This document shows positions 40,253-49,403 of a DNA stretch of 50,336 nucleotides, in pieces. The notes below the pieces were generated by a model that searched no databases, had not been told where the DNA came from, and worked only from the letters and a program-made list of their open reading frames with translations. The stretch is from JBBRQP01 sp038226175 (GTDB lineage: Bacteria > Cyanobacteriota > Cyanobacteriia > Gloeobacterales > Anthocerotibacteraceae). A program made the position numbers and the translations under genes. Every line of letters starts with the position of its first letter. The first letter of the stretch is position 1. The DNA lies in contig JBBRQP010000014.1 of assembly GCA_038226175.1 (NCBI GenBank), positions 1 through 50,336 on the forward strand, in the 5' to 3' direction.

Positions 40253-41547
40253 CCCTACCGAGATTGACCCCTAGAGGTTTGGGTTTATTGATACTGGGCT
40301 TTATTTTTCCCTTGCTCGATTGGGGTATAGCTGGCTTGGGCTGGGGCGGTTTAGTTTGGGATAGTTTGGTCTTAGGTCTATTTTGGTGGGATTACCAACA
40401 GGTTCGCGCCCAAACAATCCTACTTAAGCGAACCTTTGCTGAGCGTTTTTCGCTTGGTCAAGCTAATTTAGTCACGCTAGAAATCACCAATCTCACTAAT
40501 CGCCAGATCAGTTATGAAATTGCCGAGCAACTTGATTGGAGTTTGACCGTCACGCCACGGGTGTTGACAGGAATTTTAGGGACTAGCATTACGCTCACCT
40601 ACACGATCAAACCCCAGCGGCGCGGCAGCTATGACCTCCCTGCTGCTCAAGCCCGTTTATGCAGTCCACTGGGTTTGGTTTGGCGATTATGCAAGCTGGG
40701 TATTGCCGAACAGATTACGGTTTATCCTGATCTAGAAAACCTTAAACAAGTTAGTCTGCGCCTAACCCAGATTAGCGGGATGCAATCTGCCCAACGCCGG
40801 GGCATCAGTACAGAATTTGCCGATCTGCGCGAATACGGCAGTGGTGATGACCCACGTTTCATCGATTGGAAAGCGACTGCCCGCTTAGGTCGTCCGATTA
40901 TCCGTACCTTTCAGCAAGAGCGGGATCAAACCCTGCTGATTTTGGTCGATAGCGGACGCATGATGCTCACCGAGATTAACGGTATCCAAAAATTTGACTG
41001 GGCGCTTAATGCCGCTTTAGCCCTAGCTCTGACTGGGGTGCGCCGGGGTGACCGGGTGGGATTAGGACTTTTTGATAGTCAATTACGTATTTTTTTACCC
41101 CCTCAGGCAGGTAATCGCCAATTTGAAGCGATCCTACAACGGGTTTATAACCAAGAGCCACGCTTAATTGAGCCAGATTATACGGGTATCATCAGTCAAG
41201 TTTTGGCGCGTAATCCGCGTCGGGCGTTAGTCGTTGTCCTAACCGATATTATCGATCCCCAAGCATCTGCTGAATTACTCGCGGCTTTGGCTAAATTAGC
41301 ACCACGACATTTGCCTTTTTGTGTAACTTTCCAAGACCCTATTGTGACAGCTCAGGCCGCTTGTATACCCAAGACCGTCAGCCAAACCTTTCAAAAAGCC
41401 GTGGCTCTGCAACTCATCCGCCAACGGGCTGAAGCCTTCCGCATCTTGCAACGACGCGGTGCCTTGGTGCTCGATAGTCCCGTTCTGACCCTTAGTACCC
41501 AATTGATTGATGCTTATCTGCGAGTTAAGGCCAGAGGACAACTATAA
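40249..41547 (+). CDS. DUF58 membrane protein with vWA-like domain
   Basis: 432 residues starting at a GTG that overlaps the previous TGA as GTGA. Two N-terminal hydrophobic helices (LGLLILGFIFPLLDWGI and LVWDSLVLGLFWW) are followed by a beta-sandwich. The DUF58 signature is REYGSGDDPRFIDWKATARL. A vWA-like fold begins at LLILVDSGRMM. DUF58 proteins usually accompany MoxR ATPases and transglutaminase-like genes; none is adjacent here. Function is unknown. Confidence 0.88.
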   Translation: MTLPRLTPRGLGLLILGFIFPLLDWGIAGLGWGGLVWDSLVLGLFWWDYQQVRAQTILLKRTFAERFSLGQANLVTLEITNLTNRQISYEIAEQLDWSLTVTPRVLTGILGTSITLTYTIKPQRRGSYDLPAAQARLCSPLGLVWRLCKLGIAEQITVYPDLENLKQVSLRLTQISGMQSAQRRGISTEFADLREYGSGDDPRFIDWKATARLGRPIIRTFQQERDQTLLILVDSGRMMLTEINGIQKFDWALNAALALALTGVRRGDRVGLGLFDSQLRIFLPPQAGNRQFEAILQRVYNQEPRLIEPDYTGIISQVLARNPRRALVVVLTDIIDPQASAELLAALAKLAPRHLPFCVTFQDPIVTAQAACIPKTVSQTFQKAVALQLIRQRAEAFRILQRRGALVLDSPVLTLSTQLIDAYLRVKARGQL

Positions 41548-41570
41548 AAAGCCCTCATCAATCGGAAAAT

Positions 41571-42347
41571 TTATGCCCTCACATAACAGCGCGAGGTCGT
41601 GAAATAAGGATGAAATTTTTCTAAAAAGTGGCTTTGTAGCGTCTGAAAAAACCTAGCAATCAGGGCGGGTTGCTCTTGATAATCGAGATGAAAGGGATAT
41701 TCATCCTGCCGACCCTTAAAAAAATACCAATTGGTAATCAGAGTTCCATGAGGTGGCAGTAAGCGGTGAAATTCTAGCAGCTGACGACTCGGATCAGGTA
41801 AATGCTCCAACACATCAAAACATAACACCGTATCAATAGCTGTAGCTTCAGGTAGGGCAGCACAACAAATTATTTTATGACCTAGTCCCAACTGGGTAAC
41901 CCGTTGCTGTACGAGTTGGCGCAAAAACGGATTGATATCACAATAAAAAACCCGCTCAACTTTAGGACACAGGCCAGCGGCAATCGCATGTGTCCCAATC
42001 CCTCCCCCAAAATCCAGAACAGTTCCTTGGGCATAATCTGCCATGATACGCAGTGAATCGCCAATATGTTGCTGACTGGTGAGATGCCACGCGGCAAGGT
42101 CAAATAAATATAGTCGTCCGGCTTGTTCGTTGCCATAAAAGGCACTGGCATCTTGCCAATCAAAGTCACGGCGGCCTAATTCAGCCAGAGCTTGGCAACC
42201 ATTGGCTAGATTTTGTTCTAATTCCAGCTCAGAAAGTTGCAGAAACTCGCGTAGATGCGCCCGCAAAGAAAATCCGTCTTGCCAGTAGCCGCCTAAAGTT
42301 TCAGGTATCGCAAAGGGCGACATGGTGTACTCGGTCAGATAGTCCAT
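41571..42347 (-). CDS. Class I SAM-dependent methyltransferase
   Basis: 258 residues with an ATG at 42347; a second ATG 24 bp in is possible. Motif I is TVLDFGGGIGTHAIAAGLCP, with FYCDINPFLRQLV as the acidic loop and VLCFDVLEHLPDPSRQLLEF as motif IV. An N-terminal helical region of about 100 residues precedes the Rossmann fold. The DVLEHL text is common among methyltransferases acting on lipids, quinones or sugars; the acceptor is unknown. It is convergent with the DUF58 gene, 23 bp apart, and divergent from nanE. Confidence 0.83.
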   Translation of the reverse strand: MDYLTEYTMSPFAIPETLGGYWQDGFSLRAHLREFLQLSELELEQNLANGCQALAELGRRDFDWQDASAFYGNEQAGRLYLFDLAAWHLTSQQHIGDSLRIMADYAQGTVLDFGGGIGTHAIAAGLCPKVERVFYCDINPFLRQLVQQRVTQLGLGHKIICCAALPEATAIDTVLCFDVLEHLPDPSRQLLEFHRLLPPHGTLITNWYFFKGRQDEYPFHLDYQEQPALIARFFQTLQSHFLEKFHPYFTTSRCYVRA

Positions 42348-42448
42348 GAATTATCGTAACAGTTGCCAGACCTGCTACTCGCCAAGAAAGTCATCAACCA
42401 AAAATCTCATCACAGGTGGTACATTTTTGAAGGTTATCTGAGCAGTCC

Positions 42449-43126
42449 ATGACTACTTCTTTACAACGCCTTCAAGGCGGCTTGATTGTTTCTTGTCAGG
42501 CTCCTGTCACTTCTCCCTTACATGATCCCTTGGTAATTCAAGCTATGGCCTTGGCAGCCGAGATCAATGGCGCACTCGGGATTCGGCTCGATACACCCGC
42601 CCATGTACAGGCGGTCAAGCTGCGGGTAAGCGTGCCTATAATTGGCCTCTGGAAAGTCATAACCTCAGACTCAGAAGTCTACATCACCCCCGGTGTCGCA
42701 CAAGTGCGTGAGCTGCAAGCCATGGGAGCGGATATCATCGCCACAGATTGCACCCTGCGTCCACGTCCTAAGGGCGAGACACTCGAACAGGTGATTGACG
42801 CTATTCACCGAGTACCGGGTTGTTTGGTTTTGGCTGATGTCAGTACCCTGGCTGAAGGCCAACGCGCTGTAGAACTTGGTGCCGATGCGGTAGCTACCAC
42901 GCTTTATGGCTATACGCCAGCTACGGCACACCTCAAGCCGCCGGGTTGGACTTTGTTAGAGGAATTGATCCAGCAACTCACGGTACCTGTCCTAGTCGAA
43001 GGCGGTATTCAGACCCCCGCTGAAGTACAACGGGCTTTGGCGATGGGGGCATGGGCGGTAGTCGTGGGTACGGCTTTGACCGGACTTGATCAGCGGGTTC
43101 GCCAATTTTGCCCCACGGGAGCCTGA
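42449..43126 (+). CDS. nanE: N-acetylmannosamine-6-phosphate 2-epimerase
   Basis: 225 residues. NanE interconverts ManNAc-6-P and GlcNAc-6-P. TIM-barrel text typical of the family: LQGGLIVSCQAPVTSPLHDP, VPIIGLWKVITSDSEVYITP, IIATDCTLRPRPKGETLEQV, VLADVSTLAEGQRAVELGAD and AVATTLYGYT, with VVVGTALT at the end. Sialic-acid lyase or ManNAc kinase genes are not adjacent. In a photoautotroph it may recycle amino sugars; wecB in the same window makes UDP-ManNAc. A Nudix gene follows 30 bp downstream. Confidence 0.92.
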   Translation: MTTSLQRLQGGLIVSCQAPVTSPLHDPLVIQAMALAAEINGALGIRLDTPAHVQAVKLRVSVPIIGLWKVITSDSEVYITPGVAQVRELQAMGADIIATDCTLRPRPKGETLEQVIDAIHRVPGCLVLADVSTLAEGQRAVELGADAVATTLYGYTPATAHLKPPGWTLLEELIQQLTVPVLVEGGIQTPAEVQRALAMGAWAVVVGTALTGLDQRVRQFCPTGA

Positions 43127-43156
43127 TACACTGACGATGTTGTCTCAAAAAAACCT

Positions 43157-43714
43157 ATGCTTACGCCTGAGTTAGTCCCTTCCCAGATTTTGGCAGAACC
43201 CCTGCGCGTAACGGGGTTTAAGTTTTCCTTTGTCTCGCGGAAGTTACAGTTTCCAAATGGTACGGGCGGGACACGAGACTATATTCTGCATCCCGGTGGG
43301 GCGATTGTGGTACCGGTTACTGCTGAGGGCAAATTTGTATGTTTGCGACAGTATCGGTTTGCGGTGGGTGCTTATATTTACGAGTTTCCCGCTGGTACCC
43401 TAGAAATCAATGAGACCCCGGAGTACACAATTCGCCGCGAATTACCCGAAGAAACTGGTATGACTGCCCATCGTTGGGATAATTTGGGACAGTTTTATCT
43501 GGCTCCGGGCTATTCCGATGAGATTATGTATGCTTTTTTGGCGCGGGATCTCGAAGTGGTACCCAATCCTCCGCCTGGAGATGAAGACGAGGATATTGAA
43601 GTGGTCGAGTTTACCCCCGCAGACATGGCAGAACAGATGGCGACCACCACGGTCTTTGATGCCAAAACCATGGCCTGTTTTTGGCGAGCCAGTTATTTTT
43701 TGAGCCAAGAGTAA
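43157..43714 (+). CDS. Nudix hydrolase, ADP-ribose pyrophosphatase-like
   Basis: 185 residues. The Nudix box fits the consensus: GTLEINETPEYTIRRELPEE then TGM. Upstream strands (YILHPGGAIVVPVTAEGKFV, LRQYRFAVGAYIYEFPAG) match ADP-ribose or nucleoside-diphosphate-sugar pyrophosphatases. The one oddity is Pro in RELPEE where Leu or Ala is usual. It follows nanE by 30 bp and may be co-transcribed. It resembles the gene at 23571 but is not a close copy. Confidence 0.86.
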   Translation: MLTPELVPSQILAEPLRVTGFKFSFVSRKLQFPNGTGGTRDYILHPGGAIVVPVTAEGKFVCLRQYRFAVGAYIYEFPAGTLEINETPEYTIRRELPEETGMTAHRWDNLGQFYLAPGYSDEIMYAFLARDLEVVPNPPPGDEDEDIEVVEFTPADMAEQMATTTVFDAKTMACFWRASYFLSQE

Positions 43715-43793
43715 GGGTGAGTCATTTTAATCTGCCGTGACGACTGCCGTTGCCCATGCTGACCCATAGAGCGCGGGACTTACGCCATTTGAG

Positions 43794-44582
43794 CTAAACC
43801 TTACGCCGGAAAACAAGTAGATGGTGATCCCCAAATAATCGGTAAGGCCAAGTTGCACCAAGCCTGAGATCCAGCATCTGACTTAACTGAAATTGTTGTG
43901 CATACCTAGCAACCCAAGGCTCCATATAAGTCGGTGGGACGCTAACACCGATTCCGACTTGGTTTGTCAAGTCAAACCAAGGACTAAAGGCAGTAATCAA
44001 GTCTTGAGGCTGGTGATAATACGTAGGAATAGTTAGGCCATCTCGTAAAAAAACCTGTGTTGCACCCTTGGGTAAACGGCGCAACACCTTGGCAAATTGA
44101 CCCCTCAGACTGTAGCCCAGCATTTCCCAAAGACAGTAGCGTCCAAAAATCACGATGATAAGTTGGGCATTAGGTTTGAGCACAACCGCTAAATTTTGCG
44201 CAATATCCGAGAGATTATTGACACAATTAAACGCTGAAAAATTAGAGAAACCACCATCAAAATGATTGTGTTGTGACTGAGAAAAATCTAACTTTTCTAA
44301 GGATAAAACTTGACCTGTGATCAGGGCTATCAAGCCCTGTGTTTGCGCTTTAGTGAGACTAATATCTACCATAGTTGGCGCACTATCGGTAACACAAACC
44401 TTCACGCCCCGTCCAGCTAAATGTAAGGCATCAATGCCCGTACCACAGCCCAATTCTAAAACCTGCATTCCCGTGACAAAATGATGGTCTAAAACCTGCC
44501 AAACCTGCTCCCGTTGCCATTGACCTGTGTAGGCTTGTGTACACAACTGGTCATAATTTGCCGCTAATGGTTCAAAGACCAT
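43794..44582 (-). CDS. Class I SAM-dependent methyltransferase
   Basis: 262 residues. Motif I is VLELGCGTGIDALHLAGRGV, with VTDSAPTMVD as the acidic loop. Later text (FGRYCLWEMLGYSLRGQFAK, YYHQPQDLITAFSPWF) is like UbiE-type and small-molecule methyltransferases, but the acceptor is not clear. It begins inside the 3' end of the MFS gene (19-bp overlap) and is the last gene of the TlpA-CcdA-MFS run, so it is likely co-transcribed with them. Nothing else is seen in the 79-bp gap to the Nudix gene. Confidence 0.83.
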   Translation of the reverse strand: MVFEPLAANYDQLCTQAYTGQWQREQVWQVLDHHFVTGMQVLELGCGTGIDALHLAGRGVKVCVTDSAPTMVDISLTKAQTQGLIALITGQVLSLEKLDFSQSQHNHFDGGFSNFSAFNCVNNLSDIAQNLAVVLKPNAQLIIVIFGRYCLWEMLGYSLRGQFAKVLRRLPKGATQVFLRDGLTIPTYYHQPQDLITAFSPWFDLTNQVGIGVSVPPTYMEPWVARYAQQFQLSQMLDLRLGATWPYRLFGDHHLLVFRRKV

Positions 44583-45793
44583 CGTTTAGTTCCGATTAAA
44601 AACAATACCGAGCTTGTCGTCAAGAAACTAATACCCGCCCCAAGACCTAAGACCAACACAAAATGTCCCTGTTGTACCGCCCAGCCCAAGGGGAAACTCC
44701 CCAGAGCAATGCCAATACCTAAGACCGAGCCCAGTAAGCCCGTCAAACCCGCGATATTTTGGCTATCAATACGTTCGAGCAAAATCTGATTGAGCAACAA
44801 ATAGGTAGCGCCTGCGGTCAAACCTACACCCGCAAAAATAGCCACTGCCAACCAACCATGGGTCAAGCCAAAAATTCCGGTCAAACTAGCAAGCACCGCC
44901 AATAAACGCAGTGACCAAGTGGCGTGATCAGTGACCCGATTAAGTAGCCAGGTTCCTAAGCCCAGGCCCAAGCCAACGCCTGTCCATAAAGCACTATTTA
45001 ATAAACCCAAATCTAAGACTTTACCCCCCTCACGCTGAACCTGATAGGGCAATAATCCTGTAAGTAGCGGTGCAACCAACCACAAAAAAACTGCCACAGG
45101 AATCAAAATATCTAAGATACTTCGGCCTAGTTTTGCCTGCTCTAACCAAGATTTTGGCGGTGCTTGCGGTGCACCATCCGCAACTACCACGCGACGACTG
45201 CCCATGCCTACTGCTGTTAATCCTAAGGCCGCCAACATATAACTCCCGGCATTGACCCCAAAAGCCCAACCCAAAGGCAATGTACTAAAAACAATGCCAC
45301 CAATGACCGGGCCTATTGTCTGTGCCACTGCCGTCCCACTTGAAAATAAGCTATTACCCGTTTTTAGGCTCTGTGGGTCAGGGTACAACTGCTTTAATAA
45401 GCCCCGAGAAGCCGGATCAACAGGCGTACCGATTAGCCCCAAAGTAAAGGTCAACGCATAAAACGTCCACATCGGCAGCGCATCTACTAAAATGCCCCAG
45501 GCAAAAGCACCAATTACCAAGCCATGTAACCCATAGGCTCCTTGCAAAACCCTGACTGGTGCAAAGCGGTCGGCTAAGCGTCCCCCCGGCCATCCCGCCA
45601 AAACCTGTCCACCCTGCCAGAGTGTAGCCGCTGTCACGACTGCTAGAGCCGAACCCGTTTTTTCAACCAGCAACCAATTGAAGGCCAACATATGCACACT
45701 ATCGCCAATATCTGATAGCGTCCGGCTCAGCCAGAGCCAGCCCATCGCTGGAGGAGTTTTAGCCAGTAAAGTCTGGAAGCGCACTAATGCCAC
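44564..45793 (-). CDS. Major facilitator superfamily transporter
   Basis: 409 residues from the GTG at 45793, which has AGAGGGG just upstream; the frame can be extended to a TTG at 45814. About twelve transmembrane helices. The MFS loop motif is GWPGGRLADRFAPVRVLQGA between helices 2 and 3. The start WLWLSRTLSDIGDSVHMLAF and SLFSSGTAVAQTIGPVIGGI place it near the MFS_3/enterobactin-exporter-like drug/H+ antiporters. The substrate is unknown. It lies 39 bp after ccdA and overlaps the methyltransferase start by 19 bp. Confidence 0.88.
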   Translation of the reverse strand: MALVRFQTLLAKTPPAMGWLWLSRTLSDIGDSVHMLAFNWLLVEKTGSALAVVTAATLWQGGQVLAGWPGGRLADRFAPVRVLQGAYGLHGLVIGAFAWGILVDALPMWTFYALTFTLGLIGTPVDPASRGLLKQLYPDPQSLKTGNSLFSSGTAVAQTIGPVIGGIVFSTLPLGWAFGVNAGSYMLAALGLTAVGMGSRRVVVADGAPQAPPKSWLEQAKLGRSILDILIPVAVFLWLVAPLLTGLLPYQVQREGGKVLDLGLLNSALWTGVGLGLGLGTWLLNRVTDHATWSLRLLAVLASLTGIFGLTHGWLAVAIFAGVGLTAGATYLLLNQILLERIDSQNIAGLTGLLGSVLGIGIALGSFPLGWAVQQGHFVLVLGLGAGISFLTTSSVLFLIGTKRWSLNH

Positions 45794-45832
45794 AGTTGCC
45801 CCTCTAGGTGCCAACCCAGTATAGAGCAGGTC

Positions 45833-46516
45833 TCATAGCATCAACGGGGGGAAATAAGGTGCCAGCAAAAGTTGTATCTGTACATCCCAACCCAACAAAA
45901 TCGCTACCGCACTCATTACCACTAACACCCCGCCAACACGTTGTAATAACGGAGCTTGTGTGCGTAAGCCCAGCAAACGCCCACTCAAATAGCGTCCCCC
46001 ATAGGCAATTGTCACCATCGGTACTGCCGCACCAACTCCATAAACTAGCAACAAACCAAAAGCCGCAAGTCCGGCATGATTGACCGCCGCCAGGGTAATA
46101 ATGCTGCCTAAAACTGGCCCCGCACAGGGCGACCAAACTAATCCCAGCTGTGTACCCAACCAAAATTCACCTTGCCAGCCCTGTTGGGTTGGTTCCTTGA
46201 CCCAGCGATTGAGATTGAGATAGCTGAAGACTTGGGTACTTAATTCGGGAAACAGAGCCAATACACCAAATAGCAAAAGCAGAAATAAAGCCAAGGAACG
46301 CAGCCAGCTCGCCAACTCACCCAGCCAACTAAAGGTCACCCCGATCAAACTCCCCACTGTGGCAAACCCGACAACCAAGCCAAGGACTAAAGCCAAAGGA
46401 CCAAAGCGATGACTCCGTAACGCCCGTCCCAAAATAATCGGCAGTACAGGCAAGATACAGGGTGAAAGTACCGTCAAAAATCCGCCCAAAAAAGCCAGAA
46501 TCAGTGAATGCAGCAT
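45833..46516 (-). CDS. ccdA: CcdA/DsbD-like thiol-redox membrane transporter
   Basis: 227 residues from the ATG at 46516; upstream codons in the same frame overlap tlpA and are not credible. Six transmembrane helices. The two conserved cysteines that carry electrons across the membrane sit in the paired motifs FLTVLSPCILPVLPIILG and GLVWSPCAGPVLGSIITL. The protein moves reducing power from thioredoxin to exported thiol-disulfide proteins, for example in cytochrome c maturation. It follows the tlpA-like gene by 4 bp, which gives its likely partner. Confidence 0.9.
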   Translation of the reverse strand: MLHSLILAFLGGFLTVLSPCILPVLPIILGRALRSHRFGPLALVLGLVVGFATVGSLIGVTFSWLGELASWLRSLALFLLLLFGVLALFPELSTQVFSYLNLNRWVKEPTQQGWQGEFWLGTQLGLVWSPCAGPVLGSIITLAAVNHAGLAAFGLLLVYGVGAAVPMVTIAYGGRYLSGRLLGLRTQAPLLQRVGGVLVVMSAVAILLGWDVQIQLLLAPYFPPLML

Positions 46517-46520
46517 CGAG

Positions 46521-47066
46521 CTAGCCCAACAAAGTGCGAATCGCTTGTTCGGTCTCGGTGTAGGCCTCTTCACCAACATGGTCGTAGCGAATATGCCCAG
46601 TCCGGTCTGCCAAAAATAGATGCGGCCAATACTCATTGTTATAGGCTTTCCAGTTAGCAAATTGGTTATCGATGGCTACTGGATATACAATGCCTAGCCG
46701 TGCTACAGCCTTTTTGACATTAGAGACATCGCGCTCAAAAGATAACTCTGGCGTATGGATACCAATAACTTGTAATCCTTTTTTTTCGTACCGTTTTTGC
46801 CAGGTAATCACATGAGGTAAGACCCGCTGACAATTAATACAAGCAAAGGTCCAGATATTGACCAAAACAACTTTACCCCGCAGGTCAGCAATCTGCAACG
46901 GCGGAGAATTGAGCCACTGCGTGACACCAGTTAATTCGGGTAAAAGCTCGCCCACAGGTAAATCTTTTTTGGTTTCTGCTCCCACCCAAGGAGCCAAACT
47001 CGCGGCTAAACCTAAGGTACCCAGTCCTAATAGGTGTCGCCGTGTTAGTTCGTTATTTTGCATCAT
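46521..47066 (-). CDS. Exported TlpA/redoxin-type thiol-disulfide protein
   Basis: 181 residues from the ATG at 47066. The N-terminus is a twin-arginine-like signal, LTRRHLLGLGTLGLAASLAP. The thioredoxin-fold redoxin domain has the active site CINC in NIWTFACINCQRVLPHV, followed by IGIHTPELSFERD, IDNQFANWKAYNNEYWPHLF with the cis-Pro region, and RTGHIRYDHVGEE. This group is close to the NHL-repeat and YfcG-type redoxins (TFACINC). It is predicted to receive electrons from the CcdA encoded 4 bp downstream. AGGAG lies 10 nt before the ATG. Confidence 0.87.
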   Translation of the reverse strand: MMQNNELTRRHLLGLGTLGLAASLAPWVGAETKKDLPVGELLPELTGVTQWLNSPPLQIADLRGKVVLVNIWTFACINCQRVLPHVITWQKRYEKKGLQVIGIHTPELSFERDVSNVKKAVARLGIVYPVAIDNQFANWKAYNNEYWPHLFLADRTGHIRYDHVGEEAYTETEQAIRTLLG

Positions 47067-47230
47067 GATGCGCACTCTCCTAGAAGCTTGTACTTGAGAT
47101 ACGCAAGCGGTAGCTTTCTGGATGGCAAAAGACAGCCTCCTTAAGTTATCTAGAATTGTGGAGAATCAAGGCACACTTGAAGTACTATCTTGGCTGCGAT
47201 GCTTAGCCGACTTTTTGGGACGCAAGCTAG

Positions 47231-48322
47231 TTAGCTTTGGGTTTGTGATAGAGAATCCAAGCGGATTTTTTGGTCAGCGGCAATGCAGGACTGGATCAAC
47301 GGTTCGATATCCCCTTCCATGATCGGCACCAGGGAGAAATTTTGACCAAGACGATGATCAGTAAGACGGTTGTCTTTGTAGTTATAGGTACGGATTTTTT
47401 CGGAGCGTTCACCGGAGCCGACCTGCGAGCGACGTAGCGAGCTAATTTCTTCTTGGCGTTCCCGCTGTTTAAGGTCGTAGAGCTTGGCTCGCAAGATTTG
47501 CATGGCGCGCTCTTTATTTTGTAATTGTGAACGTTCTTCGGTGCAATGGATATGCAACCCGGAAGGCTTGTGAACTAGATGCACAGCAGTTTCTACTTTG
47601 TTGACGTTTTGTCCACCTGCACCGCCGGAACGGGCGGTGGTGATTTCGATATCCTTGGGGTTAATGGTGATATCGACTTCTTCAACTTCAGGCATGATCG
47701 CCACAGTCGCCGTGGAAGTATGGACGCGACCCTGTGCTTCAGTTACGGGCACGCGCTGCACCCGATGGACACCAGACTCAAATTTGAGCCGAGAAAACAC
47801 CCGCTCACCGACAATTTCAACAATCACTTCTTTGAAACCACCCATATCCGCAAGAGATTCACTGGCTAGTTTCACCTTCCAACCATGTTGTTCGGCGTAG
47901 CGCGTATAGACGCGCAACAAATCACCCACAAAAATCGCCGCCTCATCGCCACCCGTTCCAGCCCGAATTTCGAGCATGATGTTTTTTTCATCATTGGGGT
48001 CTTGGGGTAAAAGTAGTAGGGTCAACTCATTTTCAAGTGTCCGTATTTTGCTACTCAGTTCATCAAGTTCTAGTTCAGCCATTTCTCTGAGTTCGGCATC
48101 ACTTTCATCCCGCAAAACAGTTTGTGCCCCAGCGTACTCAGCCTGACAACGTTCCCAAAGATGATATTTGTCCACCATAGTTTCCAAATCTGCCCGGGCT
48201 TTAGCAATCCGGTAAGATTCTTTGGGGTCTGCCAACACATCTGGGTCGGTCAGTTTTTGCGTTAATTCTTCGTAAGTCTGCTTAATGTTATTTAGCTTCT
48301 CAAGCATCATCGGATCAGCCAT
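47231..48322 (-). CDS. prfA: Peptide chain release factor 1
   Basis: 363 residues. The catalytic GGQ is in TTARSGGAGGQNVNKVETAV, and the codon-recognition tripeptide PVT is in HRVQRVPVTEAQGRVHTSTA, which indicates RF1 (UAA and UAG) and not RF2. The N-terminal coiled coil (about 1-100) and the C-terminal LIQSCIAADQKIRLDSLS are normal. GGGAGGTGACCG before the ATG gives a strong ribosome site. It is divergent from tatD. The 164 bp to the tlpA gene show no further gene. Confidence 0.97.
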   Translation of the reverse strand: MADPMMLEKLNNIKQTYEELTQKLTDPDVLADPKESYRIAKARADLETMVDKYHLWERCQAEYAGAQTVLRDESDAELREMAELELDELSSKIRTLENELTLLLLPQDPNDEKNIMLEIRAGTGGDEAAIFVGDLLRVYTRYAEQHGWKVKLASESLADMGGFKEVIVEIVGERVFSRLKFESGVHRVQRVPVTEAQGRVHTSTATVAIMPEVEEVDITINPKDIEITTARSGGAGGQNVNKVETAVHLVHKPSGLHIHCTEERSQLQNKERAMQILRAKLYDLKQRERQEEISSLRRSQVGSGERSEKIRTYNYKDNRLTDHRLGQNFSLVPIMEGDIEPLIQSCIAADQKIRLDSLSQTQS

Positions 48323-48482
48323 CGGTCACCTCCCAATACGTTATGTTAGCTCGCCAAGTCATGCGGGCGGCAACGCTAACAGAAGGGAGGTTGAGAAGAC
48401 ATGAGCCTGATCCATAAAACACTTACTTTATAATTTTAGCGTAAGCCGTTCCTGCTTTGGCTGTCTAGTCTCATTCGTTACA

Positions 48483-49304
48483 ATGGATAAGACCTTTGAA
48501 CAACTCACCATGACCATGCCAGCCTTGATTGATACCCATGTCCATATCAATTTCCCTGAGTATGCCGCAGATATGGGTGAAGTGGCAGCGCGGTGGCGAG
48601 CCGCTGGCGTTGTGCAAATGGTACATTCGTGTGTCACCCCGGCAGAATTTGAACGCACCCAAAAGTTAGCTGATCAGTTTCCTGGAGAAGTTTATTTGTC
48701 CGTTGGTTTGCATCCGCTTGATTGTGAATCTTATGGCGTGCGTGCTGAGCAGTTAACAGAACAGCTTTATCACTATGCCCAAGACCCACGGGTGGTCGCC
48801 ATTGGCGAAACTGGCTTAGATTTTTTTAAGGCTCATAATCATGAGCAGCAGCGGATTCTTTTTCAGTGCCAAATCAAGGTTGCTCAAGCTCTAGATTTAC
48901 CCTTGATTATTCATTGTCGTGATGCCGCACAGATGGCCCGTGAGATTTTACAAGAAGCGGGTGCAGTACGCGCTGTGATGCATTGTTGGACAGGAACACC
49001 TGAGGAGACAGCGTGGTTTTTAGAATTAGGATGTTACATAAGTTTTAGTGGAGTTGTAACTTTTAAAAAGGCTGAGATAATTCAACAATCTTTGCAAGTT
49101 GTGCCTCTAGATAAATTGTTAATTGAAACTGACTGCCCATTTTTAGCCCCAGTACCCATGCGCGGCAAACGTAATGAGCCGGCTTTTGTTGCCCAAGTTG
49201 CCCATAAAGTTGCTGAACTAAAACAACTTAACCTCACAGACCTCGCTGCGCTTACAACTCATAATGCGCGTCAGGTATTTCGTCTGCCAGATTTGTGTAG
49301 CTAA
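48483..49304 (+). CDS. tatD: TatD-family metal-dependent hydrolase/DNase
   Basis: 273 residues as written; an ATG at 48510 or 48516 would give the more usual short N-terminus before LIDTHVHINF. The first metal motif is HVH, followed by the Glu of AIGETGLDFF, HCRDA, HCWTGTPEE and the C-terminal LIETDCPFLAPVPMRGKRNE, which together form the two-metal TIM-barrel site. These enzymes are 3'-5' exonucleases or D-aminoacyl-tRNA-related hydrolases; the name comes from linkage to tat genes. tatA lies elsewhere in this window. Confidence 0.93.
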   Translation: MDKTFEQLTMTMPALIDTHVHINFPEYAADMGEVAARWRAAGVVQMVHSCVTPAEFERTQKLADQFPGEVYLSVGLHPLDCESYGVRAEQLTEQLYHYAQDPRVVAIGETGLDFFKAHNHEQQRILFQCQIKVAQALDLPLIIHCRDAAQMAREILQEAGAVRAVMHCWTGTPEETAWFLELGCYISFSGVVTFKKAEIIQQSLQVVPLDKLLIETDCPFLAPVPMRGKRNEPAFVAQVAHKVAELKQLNLTDLAALTTHNARQVFRLPDLCS

Positions 49305-49403
49305 ACTCATAACTTTAGCCATACGCGAGCGTGACTCCTCAAAAAATCTCACATATGTGACCAAATAACCTCGCTATACTGTGAGTAAAATACAGGACAC
49401 GAC

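Noticed and set aside
49325..49365. Yfr1-type small RNA suggested by GACTCCTCA
   Set aside because: The ultraconserved single-stranded core of Yfr1 is not complete, and flanking stems are missing.
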